A stretch of DNA of 7,095 nt from Deltaproteobacteria bacterium (GCA_018644785.1 JABGPV010000254.1:1-7095); one strand, 5' to 3'. Counted from the first letter of the stretch, positions 1 through 6,420 are shown. Notes: generated from the sequence alone by a model not told the origin. Numbers and translations: made by a program.

Positions 1-45
1 TCTAACATAAGGTGAACCAAATGTCCCGTACTTTCTCTGATTTTT

Positions 46-423
46 TCATTCTCTCCAACAGCCGTGATTTACACCCTCTCCACCTTTTAGATCAGGCAGG
101 TCCATAGAATATGAAGGTGGTCCATCTCCTGTTTCGGTGCTTACCCCGTCTGTGTCATTCAAATATTCTATGGCCATGGGTTCCCCGTTTATAGTGAGTG
201 TTAATGTGGAAACCAAGTTCATGTCCCGATCCATAACCAACGCGTAGGCGACCGGGCCATTATCTTCGACGGATACGGCCGCTTGCACGATGTAATTCGT
301 TTGGACCCCTGTGTTGTCGTTGTCACTTGAGCAGGCAGGCACACACATAATTGACACGAATAGAAATAAGCGGAAAAATTGGCAGGGTAGGTGTAAGGTC
401 GCAAAAGGTCTTTGAATGGGCAT
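46..423 (-). CDS. Small lipoprotein of unknown function, probably frameshifted near its end
   Basis: A 125-residue protein, family not recognised. Residues 1-30 form a long signal peptide with a basic start (R5), a hydrophobic stretch (about 16-28) and the lipobox V28-P29-A30-C31, so it should be exported and lipid-anchored on Cys31; Ser at +2 would fit outer-membrane sorting in the E. coli scheme. The mature part is short and beta-strand-like. The start is supported by an AAGGAGA ribosome binding site about 10 bases upstream and by a promoter at 473-501. The last seven residues (NHGCWRE) look out of frame. Removing one A from the run at 68-70 would continue the protein as ITAVGENEKIRESTGHLVH and on to the left edge without a stop, a better fit to the preceding LPDLKGGEGV. 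The gene is therefore probably longer, and either broken or affected by a sequencing error. No neighbour hints at function. Confidence 0.62.
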   Translation of the reverse strand: MPIQRPFATLHLPCQFFRLFLFVSIMCVPACSSDNDNTGVQTNYIVQAAVSVEDNGPVAYALVMDRDMNLVSTLTLTINGEPMAIEYLNDTDGVSTETGDGPPSYSMDLPDLKGGEGVNHGCWRE

Positions 424-472
424 CTGGTAATTTCTCCTTTCAATCCAAAAATCTCACCAGCACTTTAGCCTC

Positions 473-501
473 AATATACTTGAAAACCCAAATATCGTAA
501 A
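473..501 (-). promoter_or_regulatory. Sigma70-like promoter of the lipoprotein gene
   Basis: On the minus strand, TTTACG (496-501) and TATATT (473-478) are separated by exactly 17 bases. They match four of six and five of six bases of the housekeeping -35 and -10 consensus. Transcription would begin near 466, giving a leader of roughly 43 bases that contains the AAGGAGA ribosome binding site. This is a pattern match only. Confidence 0.45.
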
Positions 502-624
502 GGTCGAAAAAGCTGTGGTATTCTAAAATCAGAAGGCTTGATCGAACATTGAGAATTGGTTCCCTCTGTCAGGTTTGACCGCAGTACAGTAGGGCATTAC
601 AACTGGTTGCGACTTTCAAAATGA

Positions 625-747
625 ATCAGAATAATAGTATGAGAAAAATAAACTTGATGTAATACATATCATGATTGTAAGGTAAAGTCAAGATCAGAAT
701 AATAAGAATTATATGGATATTTCATCTTTTAATATGAATAATATGAA
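625..747. repeat. Short AT-rich direct repeats
   Basis: ATCAGAATAATA occurs twice without mismatch (625-636 and 693-704, 68 bases apart). TAATATGAA is tandemly duplicated at 730-738 and 739-747. The whole stretch is very AT-rich. The copies could be protein-binding sites or simply low-complexity DNA; no gene depends on them in an obvious way. Confidence 0.4.
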
Positions 748-860
748 TTAAGAATCACACAACATAACCAACCTCGCAACATAAATTGAGAGTATATGAA
801 ATTCTTTTTTATGTCAAAAACCGAATATGCCTTGCCATCCGCAAGAGACTTGAAGTCAAA

Positions 861-983
861 TGATTTGCCGTTTCACCGGCTTCAGAAAGGACTATGCGCG
901 TAAGTGTGGCGCTGAATGCCAGGATTCAATCAACCCTGGCAAATGAAATTTTTTAGGCCCAGGCAGCGAAAATCGGCAAATCA
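861..983 (+). repeat. Nested inverted repeat, possible structured RNA or decayed element
   Basis: TGATTTGCCG (861-870) is a perfect reverse complement of CGGCAAATCA (974-983). Between the arms are a second perfect hairpin, TGCCAGG (917-923) with CCTGGCA (935-941) and an 11-base loop, and a small GCGC/GCGC pair (896-899 with 909-912). On the plus strand the outer arm is followed at once by GTTTTTA, as in an intrinsic terminator, so a plus-strand transcript could fold into a closed, terminated structure. No known RNA family was recognised, and a 10-base repeat at this spacing can arise by chance. Confidence 0.3.
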
Positions 984-1115
984 GTTTTTAGAAGAGATCT
1001 GAAGGTTCTTTGAGGATTTGTGATTTAAGACGCTGGTTTCTAAACTACCGTTGGGAAATCCTTCCGGTATACCCAAGCCCGCCATGTCTTTTAGATCGGA
1101 ATGAATTTTCGAAAC

Positions 1116-1159
1116 GTCAACCGAAAATTGACCCCTTGCGACAACCGAATTTTGACCCC
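1116..1159. mobile_element. Two IS21-like terminal repeats, possible solo end of an insertion sequence
   Basis: GTCAACCGAAAATTGACCCC (1116-1135) is followed 24 bases later by GACAACCGAATTTTGACCCC (1140-1159), with 17 of 20 positions identical. Multiple repeats of this GTCAA...TTGACCCC kind are typical of the ends of IS21-family elements, where the transposase binds. No istA or istB gene lies in the window and I found no opposite-orientation copy downstream, so at most this is a remnant end. It sits about 120 bases before the phosphatase start and might influence its transcription. Confidence 0.38.
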
Positions 1160-1275
1160 TCTATGATTTAAATGTTAGCTTTCCCATAGCGATAAGGGCG
1201 GGTTGTTTGTCGGGCTACTGATACCCGCTAAAAAGTTGCCTTCGTCGCTTTCCTTTGACTGGAAAAGGAGGTTCC

Positions 1276-2340
1276 ATGAAAACTCGAATTCTGGCGAGAG
1301 CAATGCTTCTAGCCCTGCTGGCCATGGTCGTTTCCGCATGCGACGGTTCTTCCGACAGCACCGTGAGTATCAGCAACCTGACCGCTTCCGTATCAGCCAG
1401 CCGCACGTCCACCAGCGGGAATTACACCCTGCAATTTGAACAGTCCGGCCGATGGGTGATCTATGTGGGCGGAACCCCTAGGAGCATAGACTATTCTCAA
1501 CCTGCGGCGTTTAGCGGCGGTGAGGATATTACCTTCGATACATCCGGCGAAAACAGGCGTTTTTTCTTTGACGCCTTTTTGAATTCGGGGAATGCTCTTT
1601 TTTCCGAATTCCATATTCCTCTGGCCGGAGTGGATAATACCCGGGAGTTCGGCGGATATGAAGGCGCAGGCGGAAAATTCATCGCTTTCTGTCACCTGTA
1701 TCGCTCCGGAAAATTGAGCGGTACAACCACTGACGATCTGGCCTATCTCAACAGCATGGCTATATCCGACGTGATCGACCTGCGAAGTGAAAGCCAGATC
1801 AAAGGTGCCCCGGATGTTCTGCCGGAGGGGGTTCTGTGGCACAAATATACCCTTAGCTCGCATATTGATTTCGACAAAGAGATAACAAAAGTTATTCTGG
1901 GGGAAGCGGATGGTTATCAGGTAATGATAGATTTCTATTCAGCCGATATTGAAGAATCCAATATTCAGTCCTGGATAGGGGTATTCGACATTCTCGAAGG
2001 GGGAGGGCCTGCCATGTTTCATTGTTCGGCGGGAAAAGACGCCACCGGCATGACGTCGGTTCTTCTTTTGTCGGCGTTGGGTGTGGACCGGGAGACGGTG
2101 ATCGAGGATTATACCAAGTCAGACATCTATCTGGCGGATTGGATCGAGGAGCAAGTTGCGGAAGCCGAAATGATTCTTCCGGGAGGGGGGGAACGGCTCC
2201 GTCCCATGCTCGAGGCCAAACGGGAATACATGGAGACCTTTCTTGAAACCGTGGAAAGACAGTTCGGTTCCATGGCCAGCCTTTTGCGCAATGTCATCCA
2301 TGTGGATGTGAAATTGTTACAGAACCTGTATCTTCGGTAA
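1276..2340 (+). CDS. Lipoprotein with tyrosine-phosphatase-like domain lacking the P-loop arginine
   Basis: A 354-residue protein. The chosen ATG follows AAGGAGG by four bases; an in-frame TTG at 1255 would place that site inside the gene. Residues 1-21 are a lipoprotein signal with lipobox V19-S20-A21-C22 and Asp23 at +2. About 25-110 look like a small beta domain. From about 115 on it follows the Y_phosphatase3 (MptpB/LipA) family: NTREFGGY (121-128, family NFRDLGG), LYRSG, VIDLRSE (166-172), the P-loop HCSAGKDATG (249-258) and the family C-terminus with EY and a RQFGS segment. Cys250, Lys254 and Asp255 are kept, but residue 256, the phosphate-binding Arg of CX5R, is Ala (codon GCC at 2041-2043). 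By family knowledge this should abolish or greatly weaken catalysis, so a binding or sensing role is likely (inference). The gene stands alone, with no close partner. Confidence 0.88.
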   Translation: MKTRILARAMLLALLAMVVSACDGSSDSTVSISNLTASVSASRTSTSGNYTLQFEQSGRWVIYVGGTPRSIDYSQPAAFSGGEDITFDTSGENRRFFFDAFLNSGNALFSEFHIPLAGVDNTREFGGYEGAGGKFIAFCHLYRSGKLSGTTTDDLAYLNSMAISDVIDLRSESQIKGAPDVLPEGVLWHKYTLSSHIDFDKEITKVILGEADGYQVMIDFYSADIEESNIQSWIGVFDILEGGGPAMFHCSAGKDATGMTSVLLLSALGVDRETVIEDYTKSDIYLADWIEEQVAEAEMILPGGGERLRPMLEAKREYMETFLETVERQFGSMASLLRNVIHVDVKLLQNLYLR

Positions 2341-2446
2341 GGGGCCTCTCAAGAAGAACTTCACAATTCATCAAAAAATGAGGACTCACGGTTGAAATCA
2401 ATGACAACCTACAGAATTGCAGTGAACGGTTACTCTGACTACAAAC

Positions 2447-2474
2447 TAGCCGATAAAAAACGTTTTTTGAGGCT
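2447..2474. terminator. Palindromic hairpin after the phosphatase gene, weak terminator candidate
   Basis: AAAAAACGTTTTTT (2455-2468) is a perfect 14-base palindrome, flanked by AGCC (2448-2451) and GGCT (2471-2474), which can pair across a small internal loop. It lies 107 bases past the phosphatase stop, between convergent genes, and reads the same on both strands. The GC part is short, so termination would be weak. Confidence 0.25.
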
Positions 2475-2571
2475 CTGAGCAAAGCTGGCCCAGGTAATCT
2501 CTGAGCTCTCATCTTGTTGGGACCTGACCACAACATATTACGGCTGGCTGATTATTGGATGTGACCCCAAA

Positions 2572-2588
2572 CGCATTTTTCTGATGCG
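2572..2588 (-). terminator. Small hairpin just after the operon stop
   Basis: On the minus strand CGCAT and ATGCG enclose a seven-base loop, beginning five bases after the DUF35 gene stop and followed by TTT. The stem is only five pairs and the T run is short, so it is a poor intrinsic terminator, although its position is right. Confidence 0.22.
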
Positions 2589-2593
2589 AGTTC

Positions 2594-3010
2594 TTAAGCC
2601 GACTCAAACACCAGATCGGTTTCACCCTCTTCTGCTCCTTGTCGGTGTAGGAATTTTGCTTTCAAGGGCAAACCCATTTGAATCGTCTCGGGCTTTAGGG
2701 TATCCACCCCTTCAATGCGGGCATCAACCCGTGCACCTTTTTCCAATTCAACCACTCCAGAGCAATATGGATTTTTCCGATTGTACCCCTGGGCTATCAT
2801 GGAGGGAGGTCCCACGGATATACAGGTGAAAGCCGCTAGTTTTCCTTCTCCCTTCAGCTCAACCCATTCCATTTTCGAACCATGACATTCTATGCAGATG
2901 GGTCGGGGCGGCACATATTGAGCCTTACACGCTTTGCATTTGGATCCCATCAGTTTTTCTTCCTTCAGGAATTGTGCATAAGAGATGTCACTGAAGTCCC
3001 TCACTTCCAT
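2594..3010 (-). CDS. DUF35 zinc-ribbon/OB-fold protein, thiolase partner subunit
   Basis: A 138-residue protein of the DUF35 (Zn-ribbon plus OB-fold) family, of usual length. An N-terminal helix (about 5-20) leads to a rubredoxin-like ribbon with all four ligands, Cys25-x2-Cys28 and Cys39-x2-Cys42, in a CKACKAQYVPPRPICIECHG setting. The OB-fold follows (about 50-125). Relatives bind thiolases or related acyl-CoA enzymes and help hold the CoA substrate: the archaeal thiolase/HMG-CoA synthase complex, BbsA with BbsB, and ChsH2 in steroid degradation. The ATG at 3010 is preferred because AAAGGAGA lies seven bases upstream. A TTG at 3028 would add six residues but would use the ribosome binding site as coding sequence. 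It starts four bases after the thiolase stop, with its ribosome site inside the last thiolase codons, so translation is probably coupled and a two-subunit enzyme likely. It is the last gene of the operon. Confidence 0.9.
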   Translation of the reverse strand: MEVRDFSDISYAQFLKEEKLMGSKCKACKAQYVPPRPICIECHGSKMEWVELKGEGKLAAFTCISVGPPSMIAQGYNRKNPYCSGVVELEKGARVDARIEGVDTLKPETIQMGLPLKAKFLHRQGAEEGETDLVFESA

Positions 3011-3014
3011 GGAT

Positions 3015-4280
3015 CTATCTCCTTTCAAGTATCGTAAAAGTACAGGTGCCGCCGGTACCGCCCAAATTGTGTGCCGCGCCGATTCGAAGGTTTTTTTTCG
3101 GAACCTGCCGTTTCCCAGCCTTACCCCTCAGTTGGGTCCACACCTCATACAACTGGGAAATACCAGTCGCGCCCACCGGATGCCCTTTGCATTTGAGTCC
3201 TCCTGACGTGTTGATGGGTTTGGGACCGTCCAGCCGGGTTTCACCATTTGCGACGGCCTTGAACCCTTCTCCGGCGCCAAAAAATCCCAAATCTTCCATG
3301 TGAATCAGTTCGGCGATGGAAAAGCAGTCGTGCACCTCGGCGAATTGAATATCATCCGGTGTGAGATCGGACATGCCGTATGCCTCTTTGGCGGCATAAC
3401 GGGTCGCTTCGAAATAGGTCAGATCCTTGCAGGCATGAAGCCCTCTCCCGCTTCCCTGGCCCATTCCGATGACATAGAGTGGATCATTCGTGAAATTTAA
3501 TGCTATTTCCTCGGCCACCAGGAGCATGCAACTGGCCCCATCGCTGATGGGGCAGCAGTCAAAGAGGTGCATGGGCCACGCCACGGGCGGATTCGCACGG
3601 GGGTCGCTCAAAAATTCTTTTTCATCGCGCCATTGGGGAAGCGGCTTCTCTTTCTTCTGAGCCTTTTGGATCTTGACACGCATCAAATCCCGGATGGATA
3701 AGGGCAATTGGGCTTTGGGATTCAATGTGGCATTGTGATGACTTTTAATGGTGATATCCATGAGATGTTCGCGCGTGGCTCCGTATCTTTTGAAATAGGC
3801 CGTTGCCAGCGCACCGAAAACGCCCGGGAAGGTAAACCCCGCGCGCCCTTCATAGGGGACGGTGGCCAGTGCAAGGCCCTCGGCCACTTCTTCGGTGGTG
3901 CGTTTGGACATCTCCTCCACACCCCCCACCAGAACCATATCGTAAAATCCCGAGGCGATGGCAAAAACCCCTTCCCTGAACGCCAGGGCACTGGAGGCGC
4001 ATGCGCCTTCCGTCCTCGTGGCCGGTTTGGGGGTAAGACCAATGAGGTCGGAGACGAGTGGTCCCCAGTGGGACTGATGAACGAAGAAGTCATTGGAAAA
4101 ATTGCCCAAATAGAGGGCATCCATATCGTGAGGATCCACGCCCTTGTCCACGGAGGCAAGCATCTCCAGGTATGCTTCGGCAAAAAGGTCCTTTGAGTCT
4201 CTATCTCTGAACATGCCGAACTTGGACATCCCGGCTCCCACCACCGCCACGCCCCGTCCCAATTTCCTCTTCCTGACCAT
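3015..4280 (-). CDS. Thiolase of the SCP2/acetyl-CoA acetyltransferase-like type
   Basis: A 421-residue thiolase-fold protein expected to form or cleave the C-C bond of a 3-oxoacyl-CoA in the cytoplasm. The N-terminal half has VAVVGAGMSKFG (11-22) and the nucleophile Cys94 in EGACASS (91-97), with VLVGGVEEMS at 116-125. The C-terminal half has EVHDCF (315-320, His317), GHPVGATG (366-373, His367) and AHNLGGTGG (403-411). The second catalytic Cys of classical thiolases (CxG near the C-terminus) is absent and HNLGG stands there, as expected for the SCP2-type and archaeal group that works with DUF35 proteins. GGAGG five bases before the ATG supports the start. The gene follows the ligase by 73 bases and precedes the DUF35 gene by four. 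BbsB of the toluene pathway is a comparable case, but the substrate here is not determined by the sequence. Confidence 0.92.
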   Translation of the reverse strand: MVRKRKLGRGVAVVGAGMSKFGMFRDRDSKDLFAEAYLEMLASVDKGVDPHDMDALYLGNFSNDFFVHQSHWGPLVSDLIGLTPKPATRTEGACASSALAFREGVFAIASGFYDMVLVGGVEEMSKRTTEEVAEGLALATVPYEGRAGFTFPGVFGALATAYFKRYGATREHLMDITIKSHHNATLNPKAQLPLSIRDLMRVKIQKAQKKEKPLPQWRDEKEFLSDPRANPPVAWPMHLFDCCPISDGASCMLLVAEEIALNFTNDPLYVIGMGQGSGRGLHACKDLTYFEATRYAAKEAYGMSDLTPDDIQFAEVHDCFSIAELIHMEDLGFFGAGEGFKAVANGETRLDGPKPINTSGGLKCKGHPVGATGISQLYEVWTQLRGKAGKRQVPKKNLRIGAAHNLGGTGGTCTFTILERR

Positions 4281-4307
4281 TATCTCCTCCCAAATGATGA
4301 TAACCTA

Positions 4308-4357
4308 CGGTATTTCATCAGGATACCGAACCCTTCATCAGAGCGGGATCTCATCAG
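4308..4357. repeat. Hairpin and three TCATCAG copies in the ligase-thiolase gap
   Basis: CGGTAT (4308-4313) and ATACCG (4323-4328) form a perfect six-base inverted repeat. TCATCAG occurs three times, at 4315-4321, 4335-4341 and 4351-4357; the last overlaps the ligase stop codon. On the transcript this region lies between ligase and thiolase, where a hairpin could adjust message stability or stoichiometry (inference). It is too weak to call a terminator. Confidence 0.3.
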
Positions 4358-5916
4358 ACCTTACGCACTTTGTCCTTCCAGTATACGGCCCTTAGATCCC
4401 GCTTCAGTATTTTTCCATAATTGTTCTTGGGCAAGGCGTCTACAAAATCCACCGATTTAGGCTTTTTATAACTGGCAATATGATGTCTGCAGAAAGAGAT
4501 AAGGTCTTCTTCACTAACGGATGCGTCCGGATGGAGCGCTACAACGGCTTTTATGGCCTCACCCCATTTGACATCCGGAATTCCGATGACCGCCACCTCC
4601 CTTACGGCGTCGTGACGTATGAGCACCTCCTCGATTTCCCGGGGATAGATGTTCTCACCACCGCTGATAATCATGTCCTTGGACCGGTCCATGATGAACA
4701 AATATCCCTTTTCATCCATAGACCCCATATCCCCAGTATGGAGCCACCCGTTTTTCAAGACTTTATTGGTGGCTTCCGGATTGCGCCAGTACCCCGTCAT
4801 GACCAGGTCCGATCGGGTAACGATCTCCCCCGTCTTACCGGGAGGGAGTTCCCCGTCATCGGGGTCAAAAATTTTGACTTCCACATCGGTTCGCGGAAAT
4901 CCCGCCGAAGAGAGCCTCTTCATCTGATCCGCGCTCCCATCCAGCAGATGATCCCCATGGGGGAGGTAGGTGATGGTCATGGGAGACTCCGCCTGCCCGA
5001 ACAACTGGACCAGGCATGGGCCCAGTTTTTTCATGGCCTGTTTCAAGTCTTCCACCAGCATGGGAGCCCCGCCGTAATTGAGGGCTCTTAGCGAATCATG
5101 ACGATATCTGTCCACGGCCGGGCTTTCCACCATCAGTTTGATCATGGTGGGGGCCGCAAACATGTTGGTGACCCGGTATTTTTCAATGGTTTGAAATATC
5201 AATTCAGGATCAAAGGATTTTGAGGCCAGGATAATGTTGGTGGCGGCCTTGCCGATATTGGGCAGCGCGTATAGGCCGCTGCCGTGGGAAAGGGGAGCCG
5301 CGTGCAGCACCACGTCATCGGGTCCGAAGCCGGGGCATATGTCCGCATAAAAATTCATGGACGCCGCAATGAGATTCCGATGGGTCAACATGGCGCCCTT
5401 GGGCATCCCGGTGGTTCCCGAGGTGTAAAAAAGCCACGCCAGGTCATCGGGTCGAACATCGGCGTCTTTAAACTGATCCGCCTCCTCCCTTAGCAGTTCT
5501 TCGTAATCCAGCAATTCATCTTCAACACCCGACAGGGAAATAAGGTGGCGGGCGCGCGGTATGCGGTCCCTGATTTTCATCACGGTTTGGTTGAATTCAG
5601 TGGATAGAATCACGGCCATTGCTTCGGAATGATCGATGATGAACGCACACTCGTTGGGGTGAAGCCTGAAATTGATGGGCACGGCGCCGCAGCCCATTTT
5701 GAAACAGGCGAAAATGGACTCCAGGGTCTCGGGATAATTGTATTGCAGAATCGCGACCCGATCTCCCTTTTGAATGCCGAGTTTACATAGGGCATTGGCC
5801 AGTCGGTTGACACGCCTGTTAAATTGGGCGTAGGTCAGTTCTTTAAGGCCGTGCACCAGTGCCGGTTTGTCCGGGAAGGTCCGCGCGGATTTTGTCAGGA
5901 ATCGACCGACATTCAT
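4354..5916 (-). CDS. Acyl-CoA synthetase (AMP-forming), ANL superfamily
   Basis: A 520-residue ligase of normal family length that activates a carboxylic acid with ATP and CoA, by way of an acyl-adenylate. The AMP-binding domain has the phosphate loop YTSGTTGMPKG (164-174), NYGGAPM (280-286) and LFGQAES (305-311, the YGxTE position). GWLHTGDMG (390-398) with Asp396 binds the ribose, and DRSKDMIISGGENIYPREIE (410-429) is the hinge. The small C-terminal domain carries PKNNYGKILKR (497-507), with Lys502 the expected adenylation lysine. All key residues are present, so it should be active. The acid substrate (fatty, dicarboxylic or aryl-alkanoic) cannot be told. The start has AAGGA about nine bases upstream. 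It is the first intact gene of the operon, 21 bases after a decayed hydrolase, and would supply CoA esters to the thiolase/DUF35 pair. Confidence 0.93.
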   Translation of the reverse strand: MNVGRFLTKSARTFPDKPALVHGLKELTYAQFNRRVNRLANALCKLGIQKGDRVAILQYNYPETLESIFACFKMGCGAVPINFRLHPNECAFIIDHSEAMAVILSTEFNQTVMKIRDRIPRARHLISLSGVEDELLDYEELLREEADQFKDADVRPDDLAWLFYTSGTTGMPKGAMLTHRNLIAASMNFYADICPGFGPDDVVLHAAPLSHGSGLYALPNIGKAATNIILASKSFDPELIFQTIEKYRVTNMFAAPTMIKLMVESPAVDRYRHDSLRALNYGGAPMLVEDLKQAMKKLGPCLVQLFGQAESPMTITYLPHGDHLLDGSADQMKRLSSAGFPRTDVEVKIFDPDDGELPPGKTGEIVTRSDLVMTGYWRNPEATNKVLKNGWLHTGDMGSMDEKGYLFIMDRSKDMIISGGENIYPREIEEVLIRHDAVREVAVIGIPDVKWGEAIKAVVALHPDASVSEEDLISFCRHHIASYKKPKSVDFVDALPKNNYGKILKRDLRAVYWKDKVRKV

Positions 5917-5937
5917 GGGTTCATTCCTTTTCCATAA

Positions 5938-6330
5938 TTATAGAGAGTTAACGAAGGAACGTATATCGCTGTTGAAACGTTCTGTATCCTCCCAGAAAGA
6001 CATGTGTCCGACACGCGGGATAATTGATATCCTCGTATGTTTAATTTTTGCTTCGTGGTATTTCAGTGTATCCATCCAGATTGTTTCCAACTGATTCAGA
6101 TCATAGGGCGTTCGGGAAATTTCTTCCATAGGTTATATTTTCAGAAAATTAGCAGTCTTGCGGTTTGACTGACAGTGTTTAATCCAAACCTTGGAATCTT
6201 CTCTCATTCGGGACTTTTCGTCAAATTAATTCTACTTTGTCACATTACCGCCCATAGCCCCTTTCCCCCCCACTTCTTTATTCTTGACGGAAAAGCGATC
6301 TGTTTTGATCCGATGGTTGCGAACGTCTTT
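5938..6330 (-). pseudogene. Decayed alpha/beta-hydrolase gene, C-terminus still readable
   Basis: The open part, 5938-6129 (63 codons), encodes the end of an alpha/beta-hydrolase: a TPYDL segment, the strand RISIIP, then VGHMSFWED (40-48) with His42 in the position of the catalytic histidine, and a final helix ending SFVNSL. Nucleophile and acid are missing. No ribosome binding site precedes its ATG. Reading further upstream in the same frame gives NFLKI-stop-P-MEEIS, which resembles the strand before the catalytic Asp, and still further DVRNH and GAMGGNV, which resemble the family DxRNHG and the GxSMGG nucleophile elbow with the Ser lost. Stops interrupt the frame at 6331-6333, 6232-6234, 6226-6228 and 6133-6135. 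The spacing is shorter than in intact enzymes, so internal deletions are likely. It ends 21 bases before the ligase and probably was the first operon gene. The 5938-6129 match is firm; the upstream part is weaker. Confidence 0.6.
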
Positions 6331-6420
6331 CTATTGTGCGAAGATGGCTTCCATGAAATTTGTTACGAATACGCGAAACAAGTCGATGAGAAAAATGGAT
6401 AAGATGAAGGCATGATCCGG

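Larger units (their letters stand above)
424..1275. other. Long gene-free region between divergent lipoprotein genes
   Basis: About 850 bases without a credible gene. The part from roughly 600 to 815 is strongly AT-rich and carries short direct repeats. From 861 to 983 there is a nested inverted repeat, and at 1116-1159 two IS21-like end repeats. An imperfect palindrome (GCGGGT/ACCCGC, about 1198-1228) lies in the leader of the phosphatase gene. I saw no convincing promoter for that gene, no tRNA and no CRISPR array. The mixture looks like the residue of past insertion and decay, which is an inference. Confidence 0.6.

Noticed and set aside
811..903. 30-codon plus-strand open frame beginning MSKTEYALPS
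   Set aside because: A T-run rather than a ribosome binding site precedes it, and it overlaps the inverted repeat; nothing recognisable in the protein.
861..983. Integron attC site or retron RNA
   Set aside because: No RYYYAAC/GTTRRRY core sites, no integrase and no reverse transcriptase gene in the window.
1255..1275. Extended TTG start for the phosphatase, adding MTGKGGS
   Set aside because: The added codons contain the AAGGAGG ribosome binding site, and the ATG at 1276 begins a clean lipoprotein signal.
1160..1275. Riboswitch in the phosphatase leader (GCGGGT/ACCCGC pairing)
   Set aside because: Only one short stem is seen, and the conserved bases of c-di-GMP or other known riboswitch classes were not found.
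2294..2536. 80-codon minus-strand open frame across the phosphatase end
   Set aside because: It overlaps the conserved phosphatase C-terminus and has no ribosome site or recognisable motif.
3011..3028. Extended TTG start for the DUF35 protein, overlapping the thiolase
   Set aside because: It would use the AAAGGAGA site as coding sequence; the ATG at 3010 has correct spacing.
3708..4196. Long plus-strand frames opposite the thiolase and ligase (also 4480-5091)
   Set aside because: They lie antisense to well-conserved enzymes and show only composition-driven openness.
5000..5003. Ligase motif GQAES in place of the usual GxTE as a possible defect
   Set aside because: GQAE variants occur in many working acyl-CoA ligases, and all other key residues are intact.
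6175..6402. 75-codon plus-strand open frame starting at GTG
   Set aside because: No ribosome binding site, no family resemblance, and it runs opposite the hydrolase remnant, which explains the DNA better.
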